DNA of 40,689 nucleotides from Pseudomonas sp. S30 (lineage in GTDB: Bacteria > Pseudomonadota > Gammaproteobacteria > Pseudomonadales > Pseudomonadaceae), in contig NZ_JACVTO010000030.1 in the NCBI RefSeq assembly GCF_016518545.1, positions 1 to 40,689 on the forward strand, read 5' to 3'. A program made the position numbers and the translations under genes. Under the pieces are notes generated by a model. That model was not told where the DNA came from, made no database searches, and saw only the letters and a list, made by a program, of their open reading frames with translations. This document shows positions 24,922 through 34,019 of the stretch, piece after piece. Numbering within the stretch: the stretch's first letter is position 1; the number at the start of each line of letters is the position of its first letter.

Positions 24922-27900
24922 TCACGCCGACAGGTGCTGCAGGATCACCTGCAACGGATGGCGCAGCTGCTTGTCGGCCAGGCGCTTGACCTGGCTGCGG
25001 CACGAGTAGCCGGTGGCCAGCGCCTCGTCTTCCTTGTCCAGCTTGCGCGCCCAGGACTGCTCGAAGATGGTCTTCGACGCCTGCTGATTGCGCGCTTCGT
25101 GGCCGTAGGTTCCGGACATGCCGCAGCAGCCGGTGGCTTCGGTGACCAGGTCGAGCCCCATCTTGCCGAACACCTGCTCCCACTGGCGCGTGCTGGCCGG
25201 CGCGTTGGTCTTCTCGGTGCAGTGGGCCATCAGCCGGTAGCGGCCACCCTGCCCTTCAGCCTGGCGCGGCAGTGCGTCCAGCAACCACTCCTGGGGCAAC
25301 AGCACCTTGGGGCACGCCTGGAGCCCGTCGACCTTCTGGTATTCCTGGCGATAGACCAGGGTCATCGCCGGGTCCAGCCCCACCAGCGGTACGTCGCAGT
25401 CCGCTAGCGCCTGGAGCTGGCGACCATTGCGAATCGCGGCCTTGGCAAAGGCGCCGAGAAAACCCTGGACGTGCAGCGGCTTGCCGTTGGCACTGAACGG
25501 CGCCAGGAATACCTGATAGCCCAGGCGCGTGATCAGCTCGATGAGCGCCGCCAGCAGGGGCGTCTCGAAATAGCGCGTGAAGGCATCCTGCACCAGTACC
25601 ACGCTGCGTTCGCGCTGCGCCGCGCTCAACTCGCGCAAGGCCGGCACACTGGCCACGCGAACGCGACAGCCTTTCAGAGTGGACTGAAGGTTGAAACGGC
25701 TGATCAACGGGCTGTCGACCATGCCGATTCGATCGGCGAGCAGCCGGCTGACCCAGCGCGATCCCATCACCGCGTTGTACACACCCGGCGCGTGGGCCAG
25801 ATACGGCAGGGTGAACTCCAGCGAACCGATCAGGTAGTCGCGCAAGGGTCGCTGGTAACGCCCGTGGTAGAGCTCGAGAAACCGTGAACGGAAATCCGGC
25901 ACATTGACCTTGATCGGGCACTGGCCTGCGCACGACTTGCACGCCAGGCAGCCGGCCATGGCGTCATACACCTCATGGGAGAAATCGGCCTGGCCGCGCT
26001 GCTGGGCCCGGCGGTTGGCCAGACGTTCCGGCAAGCCCTTGAACCAGGAGGTCTTGCGCTGGACCGAGGCGAGCACGTCAATGTCGGCCTCGCCCTGCAG
26101 GCGCAGCCATTCGCGGATCAGCGAGGCGCGACCCTTGGGCGAATGGCGACGCTCGCGAGTGGCTTTCCACGAAGGGCACATGGCGTCGTTGGGGTCGTAG
26201 TTGTAGCAGGCGCCATTGCCGTTGCAGTGCACGGCACTGGAGAAACTCTGCCAGACGCGCTCGTCGATGTGCCGGTCCAGGTCCCCACGCAGAGGCGCCC
26301 CATCGACCGGGGTCAGACCTTCGGCACTGTCCGGTGGCGTGCAGATCTTGCCGGGGTTGAGCTGGTTGTGTGGATCGAACGCGCCCTTGAGGCGTTGCAA
26401 GGCCGGGTACAGCTCGCCGAAGTATTCGGGGACGTATTCGGAACGCAACCCCTTGCCATGCTCACCCCACAGCAGGCCACCGTAGCGCCGGGTCAGGGCC
26501 GCCACCGCATCGGAAATCGGTTTGACCAAGGCCGCCTGGGCCGGATCCTTCATGTCCAGTGCCGGGCGCACATGCAACACGCCAGCATCGACATGACCGA
26601 ACATGCCGTAGGCCAGGCCGTGGCCATCGAGCAGCGCCCGGAACTCGGCGATGTAATCGGCCAGCCGCTCCGGCGGCACGGCAGTGTCCTCGACGAAGGG
26701 CTGGGGCCGGACCTCACCCTCGACGTTGCCCAGCAGACCCACCGAGCGCTTGCGCATGGCATAGACCCGGGTCACCGCCTCGGCGCCCTCGGCCAGGGTA
26801 TGGCCCAGGCGCTCGACGCTGGTGTCGCGGCGCAGATGCTCAACGAAGGCCACGACGCGGGCGTTCACCTCGGCCGGCTCGTCGCCGCAGAACTCCACCA
26901 GATTGATGCCCAGGGTAGGCCGCTGCGCGTCGGCCGGGAAATACTCGGCGACGCTGTGCCAGACGATGTCCTGCATCGCCAGCAACAGTACCTTGGAATC
27001 GACCGTTTCGATGGACAACGGCTTGAGCGCCATCAGCGCATTGGCATCGCGCAGCGCCTCCATGAAGCTGGCATAGCGCACGTTGACCAGCACCGCGTAC
27101 CTGGGAATCGGCAGGACGTTGAGCTTGGCCTCGACCACGTAGCCCAGCGAGCCCTCGGCGCCGCAGAGCACGCTGTTGAGGTTGAAGCGGCCCTGCTCGT
27201 CGCGCAGGTGCGCCAGGTCGTAGCCGGTCAGGCAGCGGTTGAGCCTGGGGAAGGTCGCCTCGATCAGGTCGCCCTGGGTCTGCTGGATGTCACGCGCGGT
27301 GCGATACACCTCGCCGACCCGCCCAGGCTCCGCGCAGGCCTGCTCCAGGGCGGCATCGTCCAGCGCCCGGCTGTGCAGGCGCTCGCCGCCCAGCAGCACA
27401 CTGTGCAATTCGAGCACATGGTCGCGGGTCTTGCCGTAGGTGCAACTGCCCTGGCCACTGGCGTCGGTGTTGATCATCCCGCCCAGGGTGGCCCGGTTGG
27501 ACGTGGACAGTTCCGGGGCGAAGAACAGGCCATGGGGCTTGAGCGCCGCATTGAGCTGGTCCTTGACCACGCCGGCCTGCACCCTCACCCAGCGCTGCTC
27601 GACGTCGATCTCCAGGATCGCGTTCATGTGCCGCGACAGGTCGACGACGATGCCATCGGTGAGTGACTGGCCATTGGTGCCGGTGCCGCCGCCGCGGGGC
27701 GTCAGCTTGATCTGGCGAAAGCGCGGCTCGGCCATCAGCGTCGCGACCCGCACCACATCCTCGGCATCCTGGGGGAATACCGCAGCCTGGGGCAGGCGCT
27801 GGTAGATGGAGTTGTCGGTGGCCAATACCGTACGGGTGGCGTAGTCGGCGCTGATCTGGCCGGCGAAACCGCTGTCACGCAGGGCCTGGAGAAATTCGGG

Positions 27901-27942
27901 ATAACCGGCGGCGGGCGCACGGACGGGCAGCTGGGCGATCAT
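24922..27942 (-). CDS. ydiJ: FAD/Fe-S oxidoreductase, YdiJ-type D-2-hydroxyacid dehydrogenase
   Basis: The 1006-residue protein joins a PCMH-type FAD domain (about residues 45-270, RGGGTGTNGQSLTDGIVVDL), an FAD-oxidase C-terminal domain (about 300-530, with FGHVDAGVLHVRP), a ferredoxin-like 4Fe-4S region (CLACKSCAGQCPI at about 664-676) and a CCG-type cysteine-rich domain (GCCGMSGTYGHE near 937). This layout and length match E. coli YdiJ; related enzymes oxidise D-2-hydroxyglutarate or D-lactate and pass electrons to the respiratory chain. Substrate here is inferred, not shown. The ATG at 27940-27942 has a weak ribosome site. A LysR gene is divergent and may regulate it. Confidence 0.88.
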   Translation of the reverse strand: MIAQLPVRAPAAGYPEFLQALRDSGFAGQISADYATRTVLATDNSIYQRLPQAAVFPQDAEDVVRVATLMAEPRFRQIKLTPRGGGTGTNGQSLTDGIVVDLSRHMNAILEIDVEQRWVRVQAGVVKDQLNAALKPHGLFFAPELSTSNRATLGGMINTDASGQGSCTYGKTRDHVLELHSVLLGGERLHSRALDDAALEQACAEPGRVGEVYRTARDIQQTQGDLIEATFPRLNRCLTGYDLAHLRDEQGRFNLNSVLCGAEGSLGYVVEAKLNVLPIPRYAVLVNVRYASFMEALRDANALMALKPLSIETVDSKVLLLAMQDIVWHSVAEYFPADAQRPTLGINLVEFCGDEPAEVNARVVAFVEHLRRDTSVERLGHTLAEGAEAVTRVYAMRKRSVGLLGNVEGEVRPQPFVEDTAVPPERLADYIAEFRALLDGHGLAYGMFGHVDAGVLHVRPALDMKDPAQAALVKPISDAVAALTRRYGGLLWGEHGKGLRSEYVPEYFGELYPALQRLKGAFDPHNQLNPGKICTPPDSAEGLTPVDGAPLRGDLDRHIDERVWQSFSSAVHCNGNGACYNYDPNDAMCPSWKATRERRHSPKGRASLIREWLRLQGEADIDVLASVQRKTSWFKGLPERLANRRAQQRGQADFSHEVYDAMAGCLACKSCAGQCPIKVNVPDFRSRFLELYHGRYQRPLRDYLIGSLEFTLPYLAHAPGVYNAVMGSRWVSRLLADRIGMVDSPLISRFNLQSTLKGCRVRVASVPALRELSAAQRERSVVLVQDAFTRYFETPLLAALIELITRLGYQVFLAPFSANGKPLHVQGFLGAFAKAAIRNGRQLQALADCDVPLVGLDPAMTLVYRQEYQKVDGLQACPKVLLPQEWLLDALPRQAEGQGGRYRLMAHCTEKTNAPASTRQWEQVFGKMGLDLVTEATGCCGMSGTYGHEARNQQASKTIFEQSWARKLDKEDEALATGYSCRSQVKRLADKQLRHPLQVILQHLSA

Positions 27943-28070
27943 CGCAGGATGGCCTCTTGAAATGGTTTGCTCACGGTTCAGGCGTCGTACCCGATGGCGC
28001 CAGGGGCCAAGGATGCGCTTGCGGCATGGATGGACCGGTGCCGGGTGACGACTGACCCAATGTTCCTGTA

Positions 28071-28090
28071 GTTTGCGGCCCAGGGCAAAC
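28071..28090. promoter_or_regulatory. Candidate LysR operator in the ydiJ-lysR divergent region
   Basis: GTTTGC-N8-GCAAAC is a perfect 6-bp inverted repeat within the 181-bp region between the divergent dehydrogenase and LysR genes. Spacing and symmetry suit a LysR T-N11-A type site. It lies 34 nt before the LysR ATG, consistent with autoregulation. Confidence 0.45.
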
Positions 28091-28123
28091 GGATAATCCT
28101 GCCGCTATCGATGAGTTTCATGA

Positions 28124-29005
28124 ATGAATTACCGGCACTTGACCCCTTCGATGTCTTTGCTGCTGGCGTTCGAAGCGGCCGCTCGACACGAGAGCTACAC
28201 GCGGGCTGCGGTGGAGCTGTCGCTGACCCAGAGCGCGGTCAGCCGCCAGGTCCAGGCCCTGGAGCAGCAACTGGGCCTGAGCCTGTTTCGCCGCGAGGGG
28301 CGTCAGGTGCAGCTGACCGACGTAGGCCGGCTGTATCAGCGCGAGCTCAGCGAGGCGCTAGGCCGGATTCGCAGTGCGACCCTGCAGGCGCTGGCCTATC
28401 AGTCGGGCGTGGGGACCCTGCGCCTGGCCACCCTGCCGACCTTCGGCTCGAAGTGGCTGCTGCCGCGCCTGAATGCCTTCTATCAGGCGCACCCCGGCAT
28501 GCTGGTACACATCCACTCACGCATCGAGCCGATCAACTTCGACACCAGCGAGATCGATGCGGCCATCGCCGTGGCCCATCACGACCTGCCCAACCTCATC
28601 TGCCACCGGCTGCATGCCGAGGAACTGGTAGTGATCCTGCCGCCCCAGCCCGACGAAACCGTCGACTGGAGCCCGTCACGCATCAGCGAGCAGCTGCTGC
28701 TCAATGTCGCCAACAACCCCCACGCCTGGGGCGAATGGTTTTCCCATCACGGCCTGGCCCACCGCGCCATGCGCCTGGGGCCGAGCTTCGAGCTGACCTC
28801 GCACCTGATCCAGGCGGTGCGCGCCGGTATCGGCATCGGCGTGGTGCCGCGGATTCTCGTCGCGGAGGAGCTGGCCAAGGGCGAGTTGTTCAGCCCAGGC
28901 CCGGCATTCGCCAGCCAGCGCAGCTACTACTTGGTCTATCCACCGCGCAACGAAGCGTTGCCGTCGCTGCGGGCCTTCCGCAGCTGGCTGCTGGAACAGA
29001 TCTGA
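28124..29005 (+). CDS. LysR-family transcriptional regulator, GcvA-like
   Basis: The 293 residues have an N-terminal winged HTH (SLLLAFEAAARHESYTRAAV to QSAVSRQVQALEQQLGLSLF) and a substrate-binding domain from about residue 95. The IAVAHHDLPN and GIGIGVVPRILVAEELAKGEL segments are typical of the GcvA-like branch. The ATG at 28124 precedes the conserved MNYRHLTPSMSLLLAFE start; an overlapping ATG lies in another frame. It is divergent from the YdiJ-type dehydrogenase, its likeliest target. The effector is unknown. Confidence 0.9.
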   Translation: MNYRHLTPSMSLLLAFEAAARHESYTRAAVELSLTQSAVSRQVQALEQQLGLSLFRREGRQVQLTDVGRLYQRELSEALGRIRSATLQALAYQSGVGTLRLATLPTFGSKWLLPRLNAFYQAHPGMLVHIHSRIEPINFDTSEIDAAIAVAHHDLPNLICHRLHAEELVVILPPQPDETVDWSPSRISEQLLLNVANNPHAWGEWFSHHGLAHRAMRLGPSFELTSHLIQAVRAGIGIGVVPRILVAEELAKGELFSPGPAFASQRSYYLVYPPRNEALPSLRAFRSWLLEQI

Positions 29006-29027
29006 AGCCCTGACGGCGGGCGTGAAA

Positions 29028-29057
29028 AACCCGGTGACAGTCGCCTGTCACCGGGTT
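29028..29057 (-). terminator. Rho-independent terminator of aroP
   Basis: A perfect 13-bp stem (aacccggtgacag / ctgtcaccgggtt) closes a TCGC loop. On the minus strand it runs into TTTTTC, a proper intrinsic terminator for the permease gene, 20 nt past its stop. On the plus strand it lies 22 nt after the LysR stop and can serve that transcript too. Confidence 0.88.
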
Positions 29058-29076
29058 CGGCGGCTGCCGGCGAGGG

Positions 29077-30498
29077 TTACTTCGCCACGCTGTCCACCGC
29101 CGCGTCCAATCGTGCTACACGCCGGCTCTTGAGGGCGTAGAGCCCGAACATCACCAGCAGCCACACCGGAATGGCGTAGACCGAGATCTGGATGCCGGGA
29201 ATCTGCAACATGATACCCAGGATCAGCACCACGAACGCCAGGCACAGATAGTTGCCGTAGGGGTACCACAGGGCCTTGAACAGCGGCTTCTGTCCGGTGC
29301 GGTCCAGGTGCTGACGGAACTTGAGATGCGAGTAGCTGATCATCGCCCAGTTGATCACCAGCGCGGCGACCACCAGCGACATCAACAGCTCCAGCGCATG
29401 CTGAGGCATGAAGTAGTTGAGCAGCACCGCGATCAGGGTGAAGGCCGCCGAAGCCAGGATCGCCCGCACCGGCACGCCACGACGGTCGATGTGCGCCAGG
29501 GCAGCCGGCGCATCGCCCTGCTCGGCCATGCCGTAGAGCATGCGGGCGTTGCAGTAGGTACCGCTGTTGTAGACCGACAGCGCGGCCGTGAGCACCACGA
29601 AGTTCAGCAGATGCGCCGCCACGTCACTGCCCAGCAGCGAGAACACCTGCACGAACGGGCTGCTGCCGTAGCTGCCGCCCGAGGCGGCGATACTCGCCAC
29701 CAGCGTGTTCCACGGGGTCAGGGAGAGCAGGATGACCAGCGCGCCGATGTAGAAGATCAGGATGCGGTAGATGACCTGGTTGATCGCCTTGGGAATCACC
29801 GTGCGCGGCTTGTCGGCTTCGGCGGCGGTGAAACCGAGCATTTCCAGGCCGCCAAAGGAGAACATGATGAGCGCCAACGCCATCACCAGGCCGCTGACGC
29901 CATTGGGGAAGAAACCGCCGTGGCTCCACAGGTTGCTCACCGATGCCTCGGGGCCACCACTGCCGCTGGTGAGCAGGTAGGCACCCAGGGCGATCATGCC
30001 GACGATGGCGGCGACCTTGATGATCGCGAACCAGAATTCCGCCTCGCCGAACACCTTGACGTTCATCAGGTTGATGGCGTTGATCAACACGAAGAAGCCA
30101 GCGGCCGTGACCCAGGTGGGGATCTCGGGCCACCAGTAGTGGACGTACTTGCCGACCGCAGACAGCTCCGACATGCCGACCAGAATGTACAGCACCCAGC
30201 AGTTCCAGCCCGACAGGAAGCCGGCGAAGCCGCCCCAGTACTTGTGGGCGAAATGGCTGAAGGAGCCGGCCACCGGCTCCTCGACGATCATCTCGCCGAG
30301 CTGGCGCATGATCATGAAGGCGATGAAGCCACAAATGGCATAGCCGAGGATCATCGATGGACCGGCGGATTTCATCACCCCGGCCGAGCCGAGGAACAGG
30401 CCCGTGCCGATGGCACCGCCCAAAGCGATGAGCTGGATGTGGCGGTTCTTCAAGCCACGCTTGAGTTCGCCTGACGACTGCGAAGGTTGTCCACTCAT
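29077..30498 (-). CDS. aroP: Aromatic amino acid permease, AroP type
   Basis: The 473-residue inner-membrane transporter of the amino acid-polyamine-organocation superfamily has about 12 helices. It opens with LKRGLKNRHIQLIALGGAIGTGLFLGSA, the AAT-family signature, and has FSFGGLEMLGFTAAEADKP in the middle. The sequence resembles Pseudomonas AroP2, importers of Phe, Tyr and Trp. The ATG at 30496-30498 has AGGTGA 8 nt upstream; a GTG four codons earlier overlaps that site and is less likely. A position near phhR/phhAB supports an aromatic substrate. The long upstream gap contains a PhhR-like box. Confidence 0.88.
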   Translation of the reverse strand: MSGQPSQSSGELKRGLKNRHIQLIALGGAIGTGLFLGSAGVMKSAGPSMILGYAICGFIAFMIMRQLGEMIVEEPVAGSFSHFAHKYWGGFAGFLSGWNCWVLYILVGMSELSAVGKYVHYWWPEIPTWVTAAGFFVLINAINLMNVKVFGEAEFWFAIIKVAAIVGMIALGAYLLTSGSGGPEASVSNLWSHGGFFPNGVSGLVMALALIMFSFGGLEMLGFTAAEADKPRTVIPKAINQVIYRILIFYIGALVILLSLTPWNTLVASIAASGGSYGSSPFVQVFSLLGSDVAAHLLNFVVLTAALSVYNSGTYCNARMLYGMAEQGDAPAALAHIDRRGVPVRAILASAAFTLIAVLLNYFMPQHALELLMSLVVAALVINWAMISYSHLKFRQHLDRTGQKPLFKALWYPYGNYLCLAFVVLILGIMLQIPGIQISVYAIPVWLLVMFGLYALKSRRVARLDAAVDSVAK

Positions 30499-30692
30499 GA
30501 ACGAAGTCACCTGCTTGTTTTTATCTGTGACGGAATCGGACCCGCGGCGCTCGTGGCACTGCGGAATGGGGCAAGGTGGTTACCTTGGGTTCCCGGACCC
30601 AGGCAGCGCACCGGCGCAGGGCCTGGGGCGAGTCAACCGGGAGTCGGCGAGAAGGGGTGATGCGCGAGGGGGTCACAGGTAAAACGCGGCGC

Positions 30693-30698
30693 ATTGTA
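30693..30698 (-). promoter_or_regulatory. -10-like box (TACAAT) upstream of aroP
   Basis: The minus strand reads GGGGTATACAATG here, about 195 nt before the aroP ATG; no good -35 is visible. The presumed leader contains a small stem (TGGGT/ACCCA around 30587-30603). The 682-bp gap 30499-31180 between aroP and rluB has no gene I can support; a 56-codon frame (30633-30803, minus) with a GGAGG site is discussed under rejected items. Confidence 0.35.
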
Positions 30699-31000
30699 TA
30701 CCCCTGCGAGCGCGCAGGCATCATCGCATCGCGTCGTTTCCTTGGGAAAAGACGCAAGGTTCCTGGGGTGAAGGCCGGTTATGGCGTGCTGATCGGCGTA
30801 CATCGCGCCTCCATTTCTTGTTTTGCCGCTCGGTAGGGGCCGGGCGGATGCACAGAGCAATAGGTAGCACTATCGGGAAGTGCGCTGCCGCACACAAGGA
30901 CTGCGGCATGCGCGTGCAGGCGCTGTCGAAACCGGAGTGGAAAAATGGCTTTACACTGGCGCGCAAGAGCCCCTGTCAGCGAGCATTTGCACGCAAGCTT

Positions 31001-31018
31001 TGTACAGATTTCTTTACA
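31001..31018. promoter_or_regulatory. PhhR/TyrR-like box far upstream of aroP
   Basis: TGTACA-GATTTC-TTTACA matches TGTAAA-N6-TTTACA with one change, as close as the box before phhA. It lies 503 nt upstream of aroP. On the minus strand it overlaps a -35/-10-like pair (TTGAGC, 17 bp, TGTACA). It may serve a long-leader aroP transcript or a small RNA. Confidence 0.5.
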
Positions 31019-31111
31019 AGACAGCTCAAGAACTTTCCACTCGCAAGAAAAACCAGGTCTTACAAGGGCTTGAGTTACTGCGCAGCAACGATGAACACCA
31101 TTGGGGGGTGG

Positions 31112-31140
31112 AAAAGCACTGGGGCCGCAAGCGGCCCCAG
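31112..31140 (-). terminator. Rho-independent terminator of rluB
   Basis: ctggggccgc and gcggccccag form a 10-bp perfect GC stem (31119-31140). On the minus strand it is followed by TGCTTTTCC, about 40 nt past the rluB stop. This is a probable intrinsic terminator for the scpAB-rluB transcript. Confidence 0.75.
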
Positions 31141-31180
31141 TTACACAGCTTTCAGGCCGGTGACCCTGTCACCGGTGCCG

Positions 31181-32263
31181 TCAGCCCCGCGGTTTGCCGC
31201 GACCACCGCCATTGGGCTTGTCGCCGCCGGGCCTGGCCGGACGCTTGCGCATGTCACTTGGCCGTTCGGCCACGGTGCTGCCGCGATTGCCCTTGCGCGG
31301 CGCCTGCTCACGGGCCGCACGTGCTGGGCGCTCGGAAGTCTCGCGTGGCTGACGCTCGCCGCCTTCCTGTGCCGGACGCAGCGAACGCACGCGCTCGCCG
31401 CGACCCAGCGGGCGGGACGACTTGCGCTGCAGGCGCTCGAGCTTGTCCTTGGCCTTGAGGTTCAAGGTCGGCAAGGCGACTGGCTGCAAACCGACTTCGG
31501 CAGCGAGGATATCGATCTCGCCCTGGCTCATTTCGCGCCAGCGGCCCATGGGCAGGTCGGAGTTGAGAAACACCGGACCGAAGCGCACGCGCTTCAGGCG
31601 GCTGACCACCAGCCCCTGAGATTCCCACAGCCGACGAACCTCGCGGTTGCGACCTTCCATCACCACACAGTGGTACCAGTGGTTGAATCCTTCGCCGCCG
31701 GGCGCCTTCTGAATATCGGTGAACTTGGCCGGACCGTCCTCGAGCATCACGCCGGCCTTGAGCCGATCGATCATCTCGTCGTCCACCTCGCCACGGACAC
31801 GCACCGCATACTCGCGGTCCATCTCGTAGGACGGGTGCATCAGGCGGTTGGCCAGTTCGCCATCGGTGGTGAACAGCAACAACCCGGTGGTGTTGATGTC
31901 CAGGCGGCCGATGTTGATCCAGCGGCCTTCCTTGGGCCGTGGCAGGCGATCGAACACGGTCGGCCGGCCTTCGGGGTCGTCACGGGTGCAGATTTCGCCA
32001 TCGGGCTTGTTGTACATGATCACGCGACGGGTCGCCTCGGCGGCTTCCTCGCGCTTGATCAACTTGCCATCGACGGCGATAGCGTCATGCAAGTCGACGC
32101 GCTGGCCGAGGCTCGCCGCCACGCCATTGACCTTGATTCGGCCCTGGCCGATCCAGGCTTCGACGTCCCGGCGCGAGCCGACGCCGATGCGCGCCAGCAC
32201 CTTCTGCAGCTTTTCGCCGGACGGCGGGATAGGTTGGGTTTCCTGCAGGTCTTTGTCACTCAT
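31181..32263 (-). CDS. rluB: 23S rRNA pseudouridine(2605) synthase RluB
   Basis: RluB isomerises U2605 of 23S rRNA. The 360-residue protein has an N-terminal S4 RNA-binding domain (about 15-75, LQKVLARIGVGSRRDVEAWI) and the RsuA/RluB catalytic domain with the essential aspartate D122 in GRLDINTTGLLLF. The last 100 residues are a low-complexity Arg/Gly/Pro-rich tail (RKSSRPLGRGERVRSLRPAQ onward), common in Pseudomonas RluB and likely to bind RNA. It follows scpB by 153 nt on the same strand, as usual for scpA-scpB-rluB clusters. Confidence 0.94.
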   Translation of the reverse strand: MSDKDLQETQPIPPSGEKLQKVLARIGVGSRRDVEAWIGQGRIKVNGVAASLGQRVDLHDAIAVDGKLIKREEAAEATRRVIMYNKPDGEICTRDDPEGRPTVFDRLPRPKEGRWINIGRLDINTTGLLLFTTDGELANRLMHPSYEMDREYAVRVRGEVDDEMIDRLKAGVMLEDGPAKFTDIQKAPGGEGFNHWYHCVVMEGRNREVRRLWESQGLVVSRLKRVRFGPVFLNSDLPMGRWREMSQGEIDILAAEVGLQPVALPTLNLKAKDKLERLQRKSSRPLGRGERVRSLRPAQEGGERQPRETSERPARAAREQAPRKGNRGSTVAERPSDMRKRPARPGGDKPNGGGRGKPRG

Positions 32264-32416
32264 CTGGGCACCTCCCGGTGTAACAAGCGGTTCGGCGATC
32301 GAATGCGCCGAGGGGCGCGCATTGTACGCGGTTCCACGACCACGTACAGGCAGGCGATCGGATTTTTCCGCCAGACGGAATGTCGGCGCGAGGCAGCCGA
32401 AATTGTCAGAGGGCCG

Positions 32417-33181
32417 TCAGGACCGGTCCTCAGGCTCGATCGCGTCGCCAGCTTCATCGCGCATGTCGTCGAAATCGGTCTTGAGCCCCTGCTCCATCGC
32501 ATCGAGTTCCACCAGCAGACTGCGAAAGCTGGTCTGCTCCTTGGGTGTGTCGGGCGGCTGTTCATCAGCCAGGCTGGCATCGGCCAGTGCCTGAAGGTGC
32601 GCAGGCACCGGTGCGTCGTCGGGGTCCTCGAGCAGCCCTTGCGGCTCCATCTCGCGCAGTTCTGCCAAGGCGGGCAACTCGTCCAGGCTCTTGAGGTTGA
32701 AGTGGTCGAGAAAGCCCTTGGTAGTGGCGAACATCGCTGGACGTCCCGGCACCTCACGGTAGCCGACGATGCGAATCCACTCGCGCTCCAGCAGGGTCTT
32801 GACGATGTTGCTGTTGACCGCCACACCCCGAACGTCCTCGATTTCACCGCGGGTGATGGGTTGGCGGTAGGCGATCAGCGCCAGGGTTTCGAGCAGTGCG
32901 CGGGAGTAGCGCTGCGGCCGCTCCTCCCATAAGCGCCCGACCCAGGGCGCGTAGCGCTCGCGGATCTGCAGGCGGTACCCGCTGGCCACTTCCTTGAGTT
33001 CGAAGGCACGGCCCGCGCAGGATTTCTCCAGCGCAACCAGCGCCTTCTTGAACACGGCCGGTGCCGGACGCTCGGCCTCTTCGAACAGCTCGTAGAGGCG
33101 CTCCAGCGACTGCGGCTTGCCACTGGCCAGCAGAAAGGCTTCGATCAGCGACGCCAGGTCGCGAGGTTCATTCAGGTTCAT
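32417..33181 (-). CDS. scpB: Segregation and condensation protein ScpB
   Basis: ScpB is the kite-type winged-helix dimer that binds ScpA and, with an SMC protein, forms a condensin. The 254 residues contain the family core LETLALIAYRQPITRGEIEDVRGV and GRPAMFATTKGFLDHF, followed by an acidic, variable C-terminal tail (about residue 180 on). I chose the ATG at 33179-33181 (MNLNEPRDLASLI); in-frame ATGs at 33218-33220 and 33239-33241 overlap scpA and cannot be excluded, as the downstream ATG lacks a clear ribosome site. It starts 16 nt after scpA. Confidence 0.92.
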   Translation of the reverse strand: MNLNEPRDLASLIEAFLLASGKPQSLERLYELFEEAERPAPAVFKKALVALEKSCAGRAFELKEVASGYRLQIRERYAPWVGRLWEERPQRYSRALLETLALIAYRQPITRGEIEDVRGVAVNSNIVKTLLEREWIRIVGYREVPGRPAMFATTKGFLDHFNLKSLDELPALAELREMEPQGLLEDPDDAPVPAHLQALADASLADEQPPDTPKEQTSFRSLLVELDAMEQGLKTDFDDMRDEAGDAIEPEDRS

Positions 33182-33197
33182 CGGGGAGGCAAGACCG

Positions 33198-34019
33198 TCA
33201 CTCGGCGCGAACGCGGACATGGATGGGCGCGAAGGGCGCATTCTGCACCAGTTCGATCAACGATTCCTTCACCAGTTCGAGAATCGCCATGAAGGTGACC
33301 ACCACCCCGAGCTTGCCCTCGCCGGCTTCGAACAGCTCGGCGAAGGGCACGAAGCCACCGCCCTTCAAGCGTTCCAGCACCTGGCTCATGCGCTCGCGGG
33401 TGGACAGCGTCTCGCGGGTGATCTGGTGGCTTTCGAACAGGTCGTTGCGGCGCATCACCTCGGCCATCGACAACAGGATCTCCTCCAGGGCCACTTCCGG
33501 CAGCAGCTTGCGCACCTTGGCCTGGGGCGCCTCCAGTTGCGGCACCACCACCTCGCGGCCCAGCCGGGGCAGCGTATCGATGTCTTCGGCGGCCGCCTTG
33601 AAGCGCTCGTACTCCTGCAACCGGCGGATCAGTTCGGCGCGCGGGTCGCCCTCCTCGGCCTCGACTTCGCTGGAGCGCGGCAACAGCATGCGCGACTTGA
33701 TCTCGGCGAGCATGGCCGCCATCACCAAGTATTCGGCCGCCAGTTCCAGGCGCACCGATTTCATCAACTCGACGTAGCCCATGTACTGTCGGGTGATCTC
33801 GGCCACCGGAATGTCGAGAATGTCGACGTTCTGCTTGCGGATCAGGTACAGCAGCAGGTCCAGCGGGCCTTCGAACGCCTCCAGGAACACTTCCAGGGCG
33901 TCCGGTGGAATGTACAGATCGACCGGCAGCTCGGTCAGGGCTTCGCCGTAGACCAAGGCCAGTTGCAGTTGCTGCGGATCCTCGCTGACCGGTGCCTGCG
34001 CAGCCTCTACCTGGCTCAC
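33198..34019 (-). CDS. scpA: Segregation and condensation protein ScpA (kleisin)
   Basis: ScpA bridges SMC heads in the condensin complex. The 273 residues include the N-terminal kleisin motif FEGPLDLLLYLIRKQNVDILD and the C-terminal winged-helix region (MAILELVKESLIELVQN). The start codon is GTG at 34017-34019, overlapping the upstream TGA as GTGA, so it is coupled to the TsaC/YciO-type gene. scpB follows directly. Confidence 0.94.
   Translation of the reverse strand: MSQVEAAQAPVSEDPQQLQLALVYGEALTELPVDLYIPPDALEVFLEAFEGPLDLLLYLIRKQNVDILDIPVAEITRQYMGYVELMKSVRLELAAEYLVMAAMLAEIKSRMLLPRSSEVEAEEGDPRAELIRRLQEYERFKAAAEDIDTLPRLGREVVVPQLEAPQAKVRKLLPEVALEEILLSMAEVMRRNDLFESHQITRETLSTRERMSQVLERLKGGGFVPFAELFEAGEGKLGVVVTFMAILELVKESLIELVQNAPFAPIHVRVRAE

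Noticed and set aside
25975..27666. Long plus-strand frame opposite the YdiJ-type gene
   Set aside because: Antisense shadow; the minus-strand protein has all flavin and Fe-S motifs.
28081..28123. Sigma-54 style promoter before the LysR gene (GG...GC-like bases)
   Set aside because: Spacing and flanking bases do not match TGGCAC-N5-TTGC.
30633..30803. 56-codon minus-strand frame with a GGAGG site, in front of aroP
   Set aside because: Ribosome-site spacing is short, codon use and composition (many Cys, Pro, Arg, Thr) look non-coding, and the proposed aroP -10 box lies inside it. Kept only as a remote leader-peptide possibility.
30818..32932. Long plus-strand frame running from the aroP-rluB gap across rluB and into scpB
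   Set aside because: It crosses two well-supported genes on the other strand and has no domain; it is open only because of high GC.
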